DNA of 64,000 bases, taken from positions 294,001 through 358,000 of the forward strand of contig NZ_JADPKT010000003.1 in NCBI RefSeq assembly GCF_023074075.1, in the 5' to 3' direction. The stretch comes from Bradyrhizobium sp. 138 (GTDB lineage Bacteria > Pseudomonadota > Alphaproteobacteria > Rhizobiales > Xanthobacteraceae). How positions within the stretch are numbered: the stretch's first letter is position 1; every line of letters starts with the position of its first letter. The position numbers and the translations under genes are program-made. The notes under the pieces were generated by a model. That model worked only from the letters and a program-made list of their open reading frames with translations, did no database searches and was not told the origin of the DNA. Shown here piece after piece: positions 37,090 through 46,827 of this stretch.

Positions 37090-38460
37090 CTAGAACGCGT
37101 ATTCCGCGTAGGCCGGTTCCACCGAGCCCTTCCAGGGACCGTTGAACTTGTCCAACATTTCCTCGGCCGGCGTCCGGCCGCAATCGATGATGCGGTCGAG
37201 CGGCTCCAGATGCCGCGTTTCGTCGCGGCCGAGCTGGTCGATGCGGCCGCGCCGGCGCAGCCCCGCATGTGCCAGAACAAGGCATTCCTTGGCGATTTCG
37301 AACAGATAACGGTCCTTGATCCGCGCCTTGAAGCCGAAGCGCGGCACGTCGTCGCGCAGGGCCTGACGCTCAGCCGCGCTCCAATGCTTGACGATTTCCC
37401 AGGCGGCATCGAGCGCGACATCGTCATAGAGCAGCCCGACCCAGAACGCCGGCAGCGCCGGCAAACGTCCCCACGGACCGCCGTCGGAGCCGCGCATTTC
37501 GAGATAGCGCTTGAGCCGCACCTCCGGGAAAATCGTCGAGAGATGGTTGGCCCAGTCCGACAGCGTCGGACGCTCGCCGGGAAGGTTGTTGTTACGGCCG
37601 TCGAAGAACGCGCGGAACGAGGAGCCCGACACGTCGATGTACTCCTCGCCGCGCTTGACGAAATACATGGGCACGTCGAGCGCGTAGTCGACATAGCGCT
37701 CGAATCCCATGCCGTCCTCGAATGCCCACGGCATCATGCCCGACCGCGCATTGTCGGTGTCGCGCCAGATCTCGGAGCGGAAGGAGAGGAAGCCGTTCGG
37801 CTTGCCTTCGGTGAACGGCGAATTGGCGAACAGCGCGGTTGCGACCGGCTGAAGCGCGAGCGAAACGCGCAGCTTCTTGACCATGTCGGCTTCGGAGGAG
37901 AAGTCGAGATTGGTCTGCACCGTGCAGGTCCGGTACATCATGTCGCGGCCGTACTGGCCGACCTTCGGCATGTAATTGGTCATGATCTTGTAGCGGCCCT
38001 TGGGCATCATCGGGATCTCCGCGCGCGACCAGGACGGCGTCATGCCGAGACCGAGGAAGCCGATGCCGAGCGGCGTTGCGATCTCGCGCACCTGCGCAAG
38101 ATGCGCCATCAGCTCGCTCTGGGTCTGGTGCACGTTCTCGACCGGCGCGCCTGACAATTCGAACTGTCCACCCGGCTCGAGCGAAATCGCACCGCCGCCG
38201 GTGACGTCGTAGAGGCCGATGATGTTGCCCTTCTCCATGATCGGCTCCCAGCCGAGCAGGAGCTTCATGCCCTCGAGCAACGCACCGATGCCCCGCGCGC
38301 CTTCGTAAGGTACCGGACGGTGGCCTTCGAGCGTGAACGGCGTCTTCTCGTGCTCGGTGCCCATGCGGAAGTCGGACGGGTCCTTGCAGCCGGCCTCGAA
38401 CCACGCGACGAGCTCATCGCGCGACTGCAGCGGCGTCATATCGATCTGGTCTCGCGCCAT
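37090..38460 (-). CDS. gshA: Glutamate-cysteine ligase (proteobacterial/plant type)
   Basis: 456 residues. Family marks: DPSDFRMGTEHEKTPFTLEG, YDVTGGGAISLEPGGQFELS, LGLGMTPSWSRAEIPMMPKG, YKIMTNYMPKVGQYGRDMMY and RTCTVQTNLDFSSEADMVKK. It joins Glu and Cys, the first step of glutathione synthesis, in the cytoplasm. The ATG is at 38460. The gene lies between the PAN-domain protein and the MarR gene, all leftward. Glutathione made here is also the substrate of the adjacent GST family and was the substrate of the relic phytochelatin synthase at 2.6-3.2 kb. Confidence 0.96.
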   Translation of the reverse strand: MARDQIDMTPLQSRDELVAWFEAGCKDPSDFRMGTEHEKTPFTLEGHRPVPYEGARGIGALLEGMKLLLGWEPIMEKGNIIGLYDVTGGGAISLEPGGQFELSGAPVENVHQTQSELMAHLAQVREIATPLGIGFLGLGMTPSWSRAEIPMMPKGRYKIMTNYMPKVGQYGRDMMYRTCTVQTNLDFSSEADMVKKLRVSLALQPVATALFANSPFTEGKPNGFLSFRSEIWRDTDNARSGMMPWAFEDGMGFERYVDYALDVPMYFVKRGEEYIDVSGSSFRAFFDGRNNNLPGERPTLSDWANHLSTIFPEVRLKRYLEMRGSDGGPWGRLPALPAFWVGLLYDDVALDAAWEIVKHWSAAERQALRDDVPRFGFKARIKDRYLFEIAKECLVLAHAGLRRRGRIDQLGRDETRHLEPLDRIIDCGRTPAEEMLDKFNGPWKGSVEPAYAEYAF

Positions 38461-38559
38461 ATCAAACTCTAATCAAAGGCGCTTCGAGCGAATGCGCGCA
38501 GGGTGATGGGGATCGTCCGCGAACCACCGGGTGCGCGGACGTGCTGGTGTGCCGCGCGA

Positions 38560-39057
38560 TCATCGCGACGGCGTGCTTTCATTGACGTTGGCGACGGGCG
38601 GCAGCTTCATCTCGCCGCACGAGCAGCCCAGCCGATCGAGCAGACCGCTGAGCTTGACGGCATCGGCATCGGACAGTTTCGAACCGACATATTTCTCGAT
38701 CGCGGCCGAATAGGCGCCCCACATCCGCTTCTGCAACTCGCGGCCGGCTTCCGTGATCTCGACGAACTGGCCGCGCTTGTCGATCTTGCATTCGCGCCGC
38801 GAGGCGAGGCCCTCGTCGACCAGGCGGTCGATCAGGCGCGAGGTGGAATATTGCGGGATCAGCATCTGCCGTTCGAGCTCGACCGGCCGCAGCTCGCCCG
38901 AGGGCGCCCGCGACAATTCGAGCAGCGCGTCATACCAGGCCAGCGGCGGGAAGCCGGCCTTCTTCAGGTCCTGCTCGACGCAATCGAGCACGCGGCTCTG
39001 CACCCGCATCAGGCGGATCCAGGCGGAAGTCGCCTCGGTCGATGGTTTGCGTTTCAT
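38560..39057 (-). CDS. MarR family transcriptional regulator
   Basis: 165 residues. The winged helix covers about residues 40-110: PLAWYDALLELSRAPSGELR, PVELERQMLIPQYSTSRLID, RLVDEGLASRRECKIDKRGQ. There is a C-terminal GCSCGE with two Cys close together, which could sense oxidants or electrophiles. It diverges from the GST gene; a perfect 18-bp palindrome between the two is the likely operator. The ATG at 39057 is preferred over a TTG at 39069. Confidence 0.93.
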   Translation of the reverse strand: MKRKPSTEATSAWIRLMRVQSRVLDCVEQDLKKAGFPPLAWYDALLELSRAPSGELRPVELERQMLIPQYSTSRLIDRLVDEGLASRRECKIDKRGQFVEITEAGRELQKRMWGAYSAAIEKYVGSKLSDADAVKLSGLLDRLGCSCGEMKLPPVANVNESTPSR

Positions 39058-39094
39058 GGTCCCGCTCAAGCTCGTCGCCCGTCTCTTACATCAT

Positions 39095-39112
39095 TTGATG
39101 CAGCTGCATCAA
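39095..39112. promoter_or_regulatory. 18-bp perfect palindrome, candidate MarR operator
   Basis: TTGATGCAGCTGCATCAA, in the 125-bp space between the MarR and GST starts, is self-complementary throughout. A weaker half-site-like copy (CAACTGCATGTAA) follows at about 39128-39140, nearer to the GST gene. Confidence 0.7.
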
Positions 39113-39182
39113 TCTTGACTATTCCAAGCAACTGCATGTAATCGCTGTTTCGGCGGAACCAAGCTTCAGAGAAGGAAATTCC

Positions 39183-39797
39183 ATGAAACTGTATTATGCG
39201 CCCGGGGCTTGCTCGCTGTCCCCCCACATCGCGCTCCTGGAAGCCGGCCTGCCCTATGAGCTGGTCAAGGTCGATATCCGGGCCAAGAAGCTCGAAAATG
39301 GTGAGGATTATCTGAAGCTGAACCCCAAGGGCCAGGTCCCTGCGCTGGGCCTCGACAGCGGCGAGATCGTGACCGAAGGCCCAGTGATTGTCCAGATGAT
39401 CGCCGATCAGGCTTCAAGCAAAGCGCTGGCGCCGGCCCATGGCAGTTCCGAGCGCTACAAGCTGCTGGAGTGGCTGAATTTCCTCACCTCCGAGGTGCAC
39501 AAGAGCTTTGGTCCGCTGTTCGCGCCGGCGCTGAACGACGAAGCCAAGGCCTTCTTCAGGGATCGCGTCATGGGCAAGCTGAACTATATCGACAGCCAGC
39601 TCGCCGGCCGCGACTACCTCATGGGCAAGCAGTTCACGGTGGCCGACGGCTATCTCTTCACGATGCTGACCTGGGCCGACCGGATGAAGTTCGACTTCGC
39701 GGCGATGCCCGACCTTGCCGCCTACAAAGCCCGCGTCGCGGCCCGGCCGCAGGTGCAGGAGGCGTTGAAGAAGGAAGGGCTGGCCCAGGCGAAGTAA
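39183..39797 (+). CDS. Glutathione S-transferase
   Basis: 204 residues, two domains. The N-terminal thioredoxin-like domain begins MKLYYAPGACSLSPHIALLE AGLPYELVKVDI; LNPKGQVPALGLDSGEIVTE is the glutathione-binding cis-Pro loop. The helical domain includes FLTSEVHKSFGPLFAPAL and LMGKQFTVADGYLFTMLTWA, as in beta-class enzymes such as GstA, which have Cys10 (here in GACSLS) near glutathione. It conjugates glutathione to electrophiles. It is divergent from the MarR regulator, so its expression is probably repressed by it. Confidence 0.95.
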   Translation: MKLYYAPGACSLSPHIALLEAGLPYELVKVDIRAKKLENGEDYLKLNPKGQVPALGLDSGEIVTEGPVIVQMIADQASSKALAPAHGSSERYKLLEWLNFLTSEVHKSFGPLFAPALNDEAKAFFRDRVMGKLNYIDSQLAGRDYLMGKQFTVADGYLFTMLTWADRMKFDFAAMPDLAAYKARVAARPQVQEALKKEGLAQAK

Positions 39798-39822
39798 TGG
39801 CCAGACCACAACAGAGATGATG

Positions 39823-39851
39823 AGAGCCGGATCAATGATCCGGCTCTTTGC
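39823..39851 (+). terminator. Rho-independent terminator after the GST gene
   Basis: AGAGCCGGATCA (39823-39834), one base, TGATCCGGCTCT (39836-39847), then TTTG. The T tract is short. Confidence 0.75.
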
Positions 39852-40029
39852 TAGAACCGTTCGCGAAAACCGGACGCTTGAGATTGATCTGAATTTTACG
39901 AGCATTGTCGGAGTTAACAATAACTCTGCCTTGCGCGCTCAGCGGAGGTCACCATCCTTGTGAGAGCAATCCAGTTGGCTCTACTTCAGCTAAGGCTCGC
40001 GATCCGAGCCGCTGAACTGGAAGGCTCTC

Positions 40030-40338
40030 GTGACAACCGCATTGCTCCTCTTGCTCGCGAGCACAATCACTGGATTGGCGACGGGGCTCTTCTTCCGAGT
40101 TTGGACTTTGTTGCTGGTCTCGCCGGCGACCGCGATCCTTGCGGCAGCCGTTCTTCAGACTTCAGGCTTCGGATTTTGGACGGGCATTCCCATCATCGTC
40201 GGCTGTCTCCTTGCCGGCCAGCTTGCCTATTTGGCCGGAACGTTCCACGTGCACAGAGGGAAGCTGTCAATGCAGGACGAGATCGACGGCGAACCAGGCG
40301 AGCATGGCCATCGCCACATCGACGAAGAGAACGAGTAG
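40030..40338 (+). CDS. Small membrane protein
   Basis: 102 residues. Three hydrophobic segments (TALLLLLASTITGLATGLFF, LLLVSPATAILAAAVLQTSG, WTGIPIIVGCLLAGQLAYLA) are followed by an acidic, His-rich tail (GEPGEHGHRHIDEENE) that could bind metal. No family recognised. The region 40339-40760 downstream, 420 bases, has no gene I can support, only the terminator at 40699. Confidence 0.65.
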   Translation: MTTALLLLLASTITGLATGLFFRVWTLLLVSPATAILAAAVLQTSGFGFWTGIPIIVGCLLAGQLAYLAGTFHVHRGKLSMQDEIDGEPGEHGHRHIDEENE

Positions 40339-40698
40339 GGCCAAGCCGGCCCACGAGGGGATTTTTCTGCGCCGCCGGAGCAACCTTCGGCTCGGCCACG
40401 GCCCCGCTAGGAAAAACGGGGCGTGTCGTGCCGCGGCGCCGGCTGCGCTGTCTTGAAACACCGTGAGGCTCATTAAGGGACACTTTCAATGCTAACAGTC
40501 CATCCGGTGGATTGGTTAGCAAGAGCGGTGCCAGTGCGGAGCTGGGACGGAAAGAGCGGGCGGACATCGCCTTCACCAACCAGAATGGCTGGCGCTTCGA
40601 GGTGCGCATCGGCCGCGGTGACGAAGGCATCTCGAAAGCCAGTCTCGCAGACGATGTGGTATCAGCCGCGCGTTTCGACGTTCGGCGATGGAAAATAG

Positions 40699-40725
40699 AA
40701 AGGCCGGATCGATGATCCGGCCTTT
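40699..40725 (-). terminator. Terminator after the fadB-like gene
   Basis: AAAGGCCGGATC (40699-40710), loop GAT, GATCCGGCCTTT (40714-40725). Read leftward it is followed by CTATTTTCC, so it ends the leftward beta-oxidation transcript. Confidence 0.8.
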
Positions 40726-40760
40726 GCTGTTCGGATGCGTAGCCCGGTTGCGAACGTAAC

Positions 40761-42974
40761 TCAGGCCGCCGCCTTCTTCGGCGCGAAGCGGCCGTAGAAG
40801 GTTTCGCCCTTTGCCGCCATCTCTTCCAGCAGCTTCGGCGGGGTGAAGCGCGAGCCGTATTTCGCTTCCAGCTTGTGGCAGAGCTCGACGAATGTCTTCG
40901 TGCCCATGAAGTCGATATAGGACAGCGTGCCGCCGGTGAACGGGGCGAAGCCGAAGCCGAGGATGGAGCCGACATCCGCCTCGCGCGGATCGGTGATGAC
41001 GTGATCCTCGACCGTGCGCGCCGCTTCCACCGCCTGCACCACCAGGAAGCGCTGCTTCAGCTCCTCGACGTCGAGCGTGTCAGGATCGAGCTGCTTCGGC
41101 TGCAGGGCCGAGAGGCCCGGCCACAGGCTCTTCTGACCCTTGCCCTTCTCAGGGTAATCGTAGAAGCCCTTGCTGTTCTTGCGGCCCAGGCGGCCCTGCT
41201 TCTCGACCATCTCCACCATCAGCTTCTTCTGATCGGGGTTGATGGCGTTGGGGCCGAGATCGGCTTCCGTCGCCTTCATGATCTTGAGGCCGAGGTCGAG
41301 CGCGACTTCATCCGACAGCGAGAGCGGGCCGACCGGCATGCCTGCCATCTTGGCGCAGTTCTCGATCATCGCCGGCGGCACGCCTTCGAGGAACATCTCG
41401 TTGCCTTCGGCGACATAGCGGCCGACGCAGCGGTTGGCGAAGAAGCCTCTGGAGTCGTTGACGACGATCGGCGTCTTGCCGATCTGCCGGACGTAGTCGA
41501 GCGCGGTCGCAAGCGCGACGTCGCCGGTGTTCTTGCCCTTGATGATCTCGACCAGCATCATCTTCTCGACCGGCGAGAAGAAGTGGATGCCGACGAACTT
41601 GCCCTGATCCCTGAAGCTCTCGGCGAGCGAGGTGATCGGCAGCGTCGAGGTGTTGGACGCAAAGATCACGTCCGGCTTCAGATATTGCTGCGCCTTGGCA
41701 AACGTCTCGGCCTTGACCTTGCGGTCCTCGAACACGGCCTCGATCACGAGATCGACGTCCTTCAAGGCGGCATAGTCCGCCGTCGGCGTGATGCGCGCGA
41801 GCAGGGCCTCGGCATCACCGGGCTTGGCGCGGCCCTTCTTGATCTGCTCCTCGATCACCTTCTGCGCATGCGCCTTGCCCTTGTCGGCGCTCTCCTGGTC
41901 GCGGTCGATCAGCACGACGTCGAGGCCGGCACGGGCCGAGACATAGCCGACGCTCGCGCCCATGAAGCCGGCGCCGATCACGGCGATCTTCTTCACCTTG
42001 GTCGGGGCTACGTCCTTCGGACGGCGCGCGCCCTTGTTGAGTTCCTGCATCGACAGGAACAGGCTGCGGATCATCGCGGCCGCTTCCTTCGAGCGCAGCA
42101 CCGAGGTGAAGTAGCGCGACTCCACCCGCAGCGCCGCGTCGATCGGCAACTGCAGGCCCTCATAGACGCAGCTCATGATCGCGCGCGCCGCCGGATAATT
42201 GTCGTAGGTCTCGCGGCGATAGATCGCGTTGCCGGCGGGGAACATCATCATGCCGGCCTTGGAGAACACCGGACCGCCGGGCAGCTTGAAACCCTTCTCG
42301 TCCCAGGGCGCGGCGGCCTTGCCGCCGCCCTTGATCCAGTCCTTCGCCGCCTTGATGAGGTCGGCGGCGGGCACGATGGCATGGATCAGGTTCAGCGCCT
42401 TGGCCTTCTCGACGGTAACCGGATCGCCCTTGAGCAGGATCGTCATGGCGTCCTGCGGCGGCACCAGGCGCGGCACGCGCTGCGTACCGCCGGCACCGGG
42501 GAACAGGCCGACCTTGACCTCGGGCAGGCCGAGACGGGTCTTGGGATTCTCCGCGGCGACGCGATAGTGGCAGCACAACGTGATCTCGAAACCGCCGCCG
42601 AGCGCGAGGCCGTTGATCGCGGCCGCCCACGGCTTGCCTGACGTCTCGATCGAACGCAGCACCTGCGAGAAACGACGGCTCTGGTCGAACAGCATCTGGT
42701 TCGCCGCAGTCTCGCCCTGCTCCTTGAAGACCTTCGCGTAGGCCTGATTCATGCCTTCGAGCATCGACAGGTCGGCGCCGGCGCAGAATGCTTCTTTCGC
42801 CGAGGTGATGACGACACCCTTCACCCCGGCATCCGCTGTGGTCGCCTTGACGATCGCCTCTAACTCGCTGGTCGAGGTCTCGTCGAGCACGTTCATCGAA
42901 CGGCCCGGGATGTCCCAGGTGACGAGCGCGATGCCGTCTGCGTCGGTCTCAACCTTGAAGTTCTTGTACGACAT
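40761..42974 (-). CDS. fadB: Fatty oxidation complex alpha subunit (enoyl-CoA hydratase/3-hydroxyacyl-CoA dehydrogenase)
   Basis: 737 residues. An N-terminal crotonase domain ([63 protein letters not shown]) contains the oxyanion Gly and catalytic Glu residues. The second part is an NAD-binding dehydrogenase with [20 protein letters not shown], then [17 protein letters not shown] and [20 protein letters not shown], and two C-terminal domains ([17 protein letters not shown]: [20 protein letters not shown]). It carries out the hydration and second dehydrogenation of beta-oxidation. It is the last gene of a leftward unit after the thiolase. Confidence 0.95.
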   Translation of the reverse strand: MSYKNFKVETDADGIALVTWDIPGRSMNVLDETSTSELEAIVKATTADAGVKGVVITSAKEAFCAGADLSMLEGMNQAYAKVFKEQGETAANQMLFDQSRRFSQVLRSIETSGKPWAAAINGLALGGGFEITLCCHYRVAAENPKTRLGLPEVKVGLFPGAGGTQRVPRLVPPQDAMTILLKGDPVTVEKAKALNLIHAIVPAADLIKAAKDWIKGGGKAAAPWDEKGFKLPGGPVFSKAGMMMFPAGNAIYRRETYDNYPAARAIMSCVYEGLQLPIDAALRVESRYFTSVLRSKEAAAMIRSLFLSMQELNKGARRPKDVAPTKVKKIAVIGAGFMGASVGYVSARAGLDVVLIDRDQESADKGKAHAQKVIEEQIKKGRAKPGDAEALLARITPTADYAALKDVDLVIEAVFEDRKVKAETFAKAQQYLKPDVIFASNTSTLPITSLAESFRDQGKFVGIHFFSPVEKMMLVEIIKGKNTGDVALATALDYVRQIGKTPIVVNDSRGFFANRCVGRYVAEGNEMFLEGVPPAMIENCAKMAGMPVGPLSLSDEVALDLGLKIMKATEADLGPNAINPDQKKLMVEMVEKQGRLGRKNSKGFYDYPEKGKGQKSLWPGLSALQPKQLDPDTLDVEELKQRFLVVQAVEAARTVEDHVITDPREADVGSILGFGFAPFTGGTLSYIDFMGTKTFVELCHKLEAKYGSRFTPPKLLEEMAAKGETFYGRFAPKKAAA

Positions 42975-43031
42975 GTTGGTTGCTCCTCGGTGCCGCAGCC
43001 GGTCTCAGGCGCGGCGGTTGATTGGGGGTCT

Positions 43032-43140
43032 CGTAGGGTGGGTTAGCCCTGCAGATGCACGGAGTGCATCTGCTCGGCGTAACCCACCAACTTTGTTAAC
43101 GTGGCACGGTGGGTTACGCCTTCGGCTAACCCACCCTACG
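43032..43140. repeat. Palindromic intergenic repeat (family A, TTAGCCC/TAACCC variant)
   Basis: cgtagggtgggttagc ... gctaacccaccctacg arms enclose inner copies of gtgggttacgcc and its complement. It lies between the fadB and fadA genes, inside the operon. Confidence 0.85.
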
Positions 43141-43143
43141 GAC

Positions 43144-44352
43144 CTACACCCGCTCGATGATGGTCGCGGTGCCCATGCCGCCGCCGATGCACAGCGTGAC
43201 GAGGGCGGTGGACTTGTTGGTGCGCTCGAGCTCGTCGAGCACGGTGCCGAGGATCATCGCACCGGTGGCACCAAGCGGATGGCCGAGCGCGATGGCGCCG
43301 CCATTGACGTTGATCTTCGCGTTGTCGATGTCGAAGGCCTGGATGTAGCGCAGCACGACCGAGGCGAAGGCCTCGTTGAGCTCGAACAGGTCGATGTCCG
43401 ACTTCTTCATGCCCGAGCGCGCGAACAGCTTTTCGGTGACGTCGACCGGGCCGGTCAGCATCATCGCAGGCTCCGAGCCGATATTGGCGAACGCGCGGAT
43501 CTTTGCCCGCGGCTTCAGGCCGTATTTCGCAGCCGCCTCCTTGCTGCCAAGCAGCACGGCACCGGCGCCATCGACGATGCCGGAGGAATTGCCGGCATGG
43601 TGCACGTAATTGACCCGCTCGATCTCCGGATGCGACTGCACCGCGACGCCGTCGAAGCCGCCCATCTGCGCCATCATCGTGAACGACGGCTGCAGCTGCG
43701 CCAGCGACTGCATCGTCGTCGAGGGACGCATGTGCTCGTCCTTGGCCAGAATGGTGAGACCGTTGATGTCCTTGACCGGCACCACCGACTTGTTGAAGCG
43801 GCCCTCGTCCCAGGACTTGGCCGCGCGCTGCTGGCTCTGCACCGCGTAAGCGTCGACGTCGTCGCGCGAGAAACCGTATTTGGTGGCAATCAAATCGGCC
43901 GACACGCCCTGCGGCATGAAATAGGCGGGCACGGCCATCGACGGGTCCATCGGCCAGGCGCCGCCGGAGGCGCCAATGCCGACGCGGCTCATGGACTCGG
44001 CACCGCCGCCGATCACCAGCTCATGCTGGCCGCTCATCACCTGCGCGGCGGCGAAGTTCACGGCATCAAGGCCGGAGGCGCAGAAGCGGCTGATCTGCAC
44101 GCCCGGCACGGCTTCGCCGAGACCGGCTTTCAGCGCAGCGAAGCGCGCGATGTCGCTTCCCGCCTCGCCGACCGGATCGACCACGCCGAGCACGACGTCA
44201 TCGACGGAATCCTCAGGCAAATTGTTGCGGTCCTTCAGCGCCTTCAGAGGCACGGTCGCGAGCGCGAGCGCCGTGACCTCGTGCAATGCGCCGTCCGCCT
44301 TGCCGCGGCCGCGGGGGGTGCGAACGTGGTCGTAGATGAATGCCTCAGGCAT
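43144..44352 (-). CDS. fadA: Acetyl-CoA C-acyltransferase (3-ketoacyl-CoA thiolase)
   Basis: 402 residues, starting [20 protein letters not shown]. The nucleophilic Cys is in [40 protein letters not shown] holds the catalytic His; and [16 protein letters not shown] the second Cys. It cleaves 3-ketoacyl-CoA to acetyl-CoA and a shortened acyl-CoA. The start at 44352 is preceded by CAGGAGGGC about six bases upstream. It lies between the acyl-CoA dehydrogenase and fadB on the same strand. Confidence 0.96.
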   Translation of the reverse strand: MPEAFIYDHVRTPRGRGKADGALHEVTALALATVPLKALKDRNNLPEDSVDDVVLGVVDPVGEAGSDIARFAALKAGLGEAVPGVQISRFCASGLDAVNFAAAQVMSGQHELVIGGGAESMSRVGIGASGGAWPMDPSMAVPAYFMPQGVSADLIATKYGFSRDDVDAYAVQSQQRAAKSWDEGRFNKSVVPVKDINGLTILAKDEHMRPSTTMQSLAQLQPSFTMMAQMGGFDGVAVQSHPEIERVNYVHHAGNSSGIVDGAGAVLLGSKEAAAKYGLKPRAKIRAFANIGSEPAMMLTGPVDVTEKLFARSGMKKSDIDLFELNEAFASVVLRYIQAFDIDNAKINVNGGAIALGHPLGATGAMILGTVLDELERTNKSTALVTLCIGGGMGTATIIERV

Positions 44353-44407
44353 GACGCCCTCCTGATGTGATGTTCGATACGATTGGGAGCAGGCAGCGGA
44401 AGCAGGC

Positions 44408-46198
44408 TCAGAACGCTTCCGCCGGCAATTCCATGATGGTGGCGCAGCCGGCCTGGATACGCGCGAGATTGGCGGCCGTCTCCGGCAGCATCCGCTCCAT
44501 GAAGAAACGGCCGGTGACGAGCTTGGTCGAGAGATAGGGCGTCGCCCCGCTCTCGGCAATCTTCCCTAACGTCACCTTGGCCATCTTCGCCCACATGTAG
44601 CCGAGCGCGACGAAGCCGAAGAGATGCAGGTAATCGGTTGCGGCGGCACCGGCATTGTCAGGCTTCGCCATCGCATTCTGCATCAGCCAGGTCGTGGCCT
44701 GCTGGAGATGGCCGAGCGAGGTCGAGAGCGGGGTGATGAAGGGTTTCAGCGCCTCGTCGCCGCCGTTCTCCTTGGCGAAGGCCATGACCTCGCCGAAGAA
44801 GGCCATGATGGCGCGGCCGCCGTCGCGCGGCAGCTTGCGGCCGACGAGGTCGAGCGCCTGGATGCCGTTGGCGCCTTCATAGATCATCGCGATGCGCGCA
44901 TCGCGCACGAACTGCTCCATGCCCTGCTCGGCGATGTAGCCGTGACCGCCATACATCTGCTGCGCCTGCACCGCGTTGGCAAAGCCGTAATCGGTGAGGA
45001 AGCCCTTAAGCACCGGGGTCATCAGGCCCATGTGATCGTCGGCGGCCTGGCGGTCCTTCGGGTCTTCGGAGCGGTGGGCGACGTCGCTCTTCAGCGCGGT
45101 CCACATCACGAAGGCGCGCGCGGCTTCGTTGAAGGCGCGGATCGAGAGCAGCGTGCGGCGCACGTCGGGGTGCACGATGATCGGGTCGGCTTGCTTGTCC
45201 GGTGCCTTGGCGCCGGTCAGCGCGCGGCCCTGGATGCGCTCGCGGGCATAGGCGACCGCGTTCTGATAGGCGACCTCGGATTGCGCGAGGCCCTGCACGG
45301 CGACGCCGAGCCTCGCCTCGTTCATCATCACGAACATGCCCTGCATGCCCTTGTTCTCTTCGCCGATCAGCCAGCCGGTGGCGTTGTCGTAGTTCATCAC
45401 GCAGGTCGAATTGCCGTGGATGCCCATCTTGTGCTCGATCGAGCCGCAGACGACGCCGTTGCGCGCACCCACCGAACCATCGGCATTGACCAGGAATTTC
45501 GGCACCACGAACAGCGACACACCCTTGATGCCGGCGGGCGCGCCCTCGATGCGGGCGAGCACGAGGTGGATGATGTTGGACGCCAGATCATGCTCGCCGG
45601 CCGAGATGAAGATCTTGGTGCCCGTGATCTTGAAGCTGCCGTCGCCCTGGCGCACTGCCTTGGTGCGGAGCATGCCGAGATCGGTGCCGCAATGCGGCTC
45701 GGTCAGGTTCATGGTGCCGGTCCATTCGCCCGCGACCATCTTCGGCACGTAGGTCTGCTTCTGCGCGGGCGAGCCATGAACGATCAGCGCCGCGGTCGCG
45801 CCCATGGTGAGGCCGCCATACATCGAGAACCCCATGTTGGCGGAGATCTGGAATTCGTTGACGGCCTGGCTCAGCGTCACCGGCAGGCCCTGGCCGCCGA
45901 ACTCGGTCGGCGCCGACAGGCCGAGCCAGCCGCCTTCCGCGACCTGCTTGAAGGCGTCCTTGAACCCCTTCGGCGTGGTCACGCTGCCGTCGTCGGCGCG
46001 CTTGCAGCCTTCGAGATCGCCGACGCGATTGAGCGGCTGCAGCACCTCTTCGGCGAGCTTGGCGGCTTCGCCGAGGATGGCTTCGCGCACGTCGCTCGAC
46101 GCATCGGAGAAGCCGGCGAGATTATCGTAGCGGTCGATCTGGAAAACGTCGTTGAGCAGGAAGTTCACGTCTTCGACGGGGGCTTTGTAGATCGGCAT
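44408..46198 (-). CDS. Acyl-CoA dehydrogenase
   Basis: 596 residues, the longer form with a C-terminal extension (as in AidB/DmdC-like members). YKAPVEDVNFLLNDVFQIDR opens the protein; the FAD/substrate regions are MNLTEPHCGTDLGMLRTKAV and KITGTKIFISAGEHDLASNI; VQAQQMYGGHGYIAEQGMEQ and RIAMIYEGANGIQALDLVGR K hold the region with the catalytic Glu. It makes the first, FAD-linked, double bond in beta-oxidation. It is followed by the thiolase after 55 bases. Confidence 0.94.
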   Translation of the reverse strand: MPIYKAPVEDVNFLLNDVFQIDRYDNLAGFSDASSDVREAILGEAAKLAEEVLQPLNRVGDLEGCKRADDGSVTTPKGFKDAFKQVAEGGWLGLSAPTEFGGQGLPVTLSQAVNEFQISANMGFSMYGGLTMGATAALIVHGSPAQKQTYVPKMVAGEWTGTMNLTEPHCGTDLGMLRTKAVRQGDGSFKITGTKIFISAGEHDLASNIIHLVLARIEGAPAGIKGVSLFVVPKFLVNADGSVGARNGVVCGSIEHKMGIHGNSTCVMNYDNATGWLIGEENKGMQGMFVMMNEARLGVAVQGLAQSEVAYQNAVAYARERIQGRALTGAKAPDKQADPIIVHPDVRRTLLSIRAFNEAARAFVMWTALKSDVAHRSEDPKDRQAADDHMGLMTPVLKGFLTDYGFANAVQAQQMYGGHGYIAEQGMEQFVRDARIAMIYEGANGIQALDLVGRKLPRDGGRAIMAFFGEVMAFAKENGGDEALKPFITPLSTSLGHLQQATTWLMQNAMAKPDNAGAAATDYLHLFGFVALGYMWAKMAKVTLGKIAESGATPYLSTKLVTGRFFMERMLPETAANLARIQAGCATIMELPAEAF

Positions 46199-46239
46199 GG
46201 TGGTCTCCCGGCATGGGCCCTAAAGGGATGATGTTGGGC

Positions 46240-46626
46240 TTATGATTGGGCGGCGGCAAGCTGCTCCGCCATCAGGCGGTGCAGCATGTTGATCGCCTTG
46301 AGCGGACGCACCATCACCTTGAAATGGGTGATGCGTCCCTCGGCATCGAAGCTGATGATGTCGACGCCGTTGATCTCGATACCGTCGATGACATTCTTGA
46401 ATTCGAGCACGGCGCCAGTGTCGCTGCGCCATTCACCGACATAGGTGAAGCCGGGCCCACCGAGCACCTTCTCGGCGCTGGAGAGGTATTTGAAGGTGAT
46501 GTCGCGCCCACGCTGCGGCGAATGCACCACGGGGCTTTCGAACACGGCATCGGGGTGCAGGAGGTCCCAGAGCGCGGCGCGATCGTGAGACGTCATGTAG
46601 GCGTACCAGGAATCGAGGCCGGTCAT
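46240..46626 (-). CDS. NTF2-like protein
   Basis: 128 residues from the ATG at 46626. SWYAYMTSHDRAALWDLLHP DAVFESPVVHSPQRGRD, then FKYLSSAEKVLGGPGFTYVG and GIEINGVDIISFDAEGRITH FKVMVRPLKAINMLHRLM, is a SnoaL/NTF2-type fold. It is the first gene of the beta-oxidation unit (41 bases to the dehydrogenase), so it may be an accessory acyl-group-binding factor, but no activity can be named. Confidence 0.82.
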   Translation of the reverse strand: MTGLDSWYAYMTSHDRAALWDLLHPDAVFESPVVHSPQRGRDITFKYLSSAEKVLGGPGFTYVGEWRSDTGAVLEFKNVIDGIEINGVDIISFDAEGRITHFKVMVRPLKAINMLHRLMAEQLAAAQS

Positions 46627-46749
46627 TCTCAGCTGCCTCCCTAAAGGCCTGGACAAGAAACGCGAAAACAACCCCATGCACAGTAGCGAGATGGTTGATT
46701 CCGCTAGGTTTTCGGGTCGGGTCTTTGGCCCGGTCTCGGTCCCGTCTCA

Positions 46750-46783
46750 TATGCACATTGACGCATATGCGCCGATGCGCATA
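46750..46783. promoter_or_regulatory. Candidate PadR operator
   Basis: TATGCGC (46766-46772), CGAT, GCGCATA (46777-46783) is a perfect 18-bp inverted repeat, and a further half-site TATGCAC lies at 46750-46756. It is in the 201-bp space between the PadR gene (start 46828) and the divergent beta-oxidation operon, so it may control both. Confidence 0.6.
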
Positions 46784-46827
46784 AAGTCAAGCTGGTTGGT
46801 TAGGGTCGAAGAAAAAGGAGGCCGGCC

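Noticed and set aside
40489..40715. Two short overlapping frames between the small membrane protein and fadB
   Set aside because: No ribosome binding site and no similarity that I can see; one ends inside the terminator hairpin at 40699.
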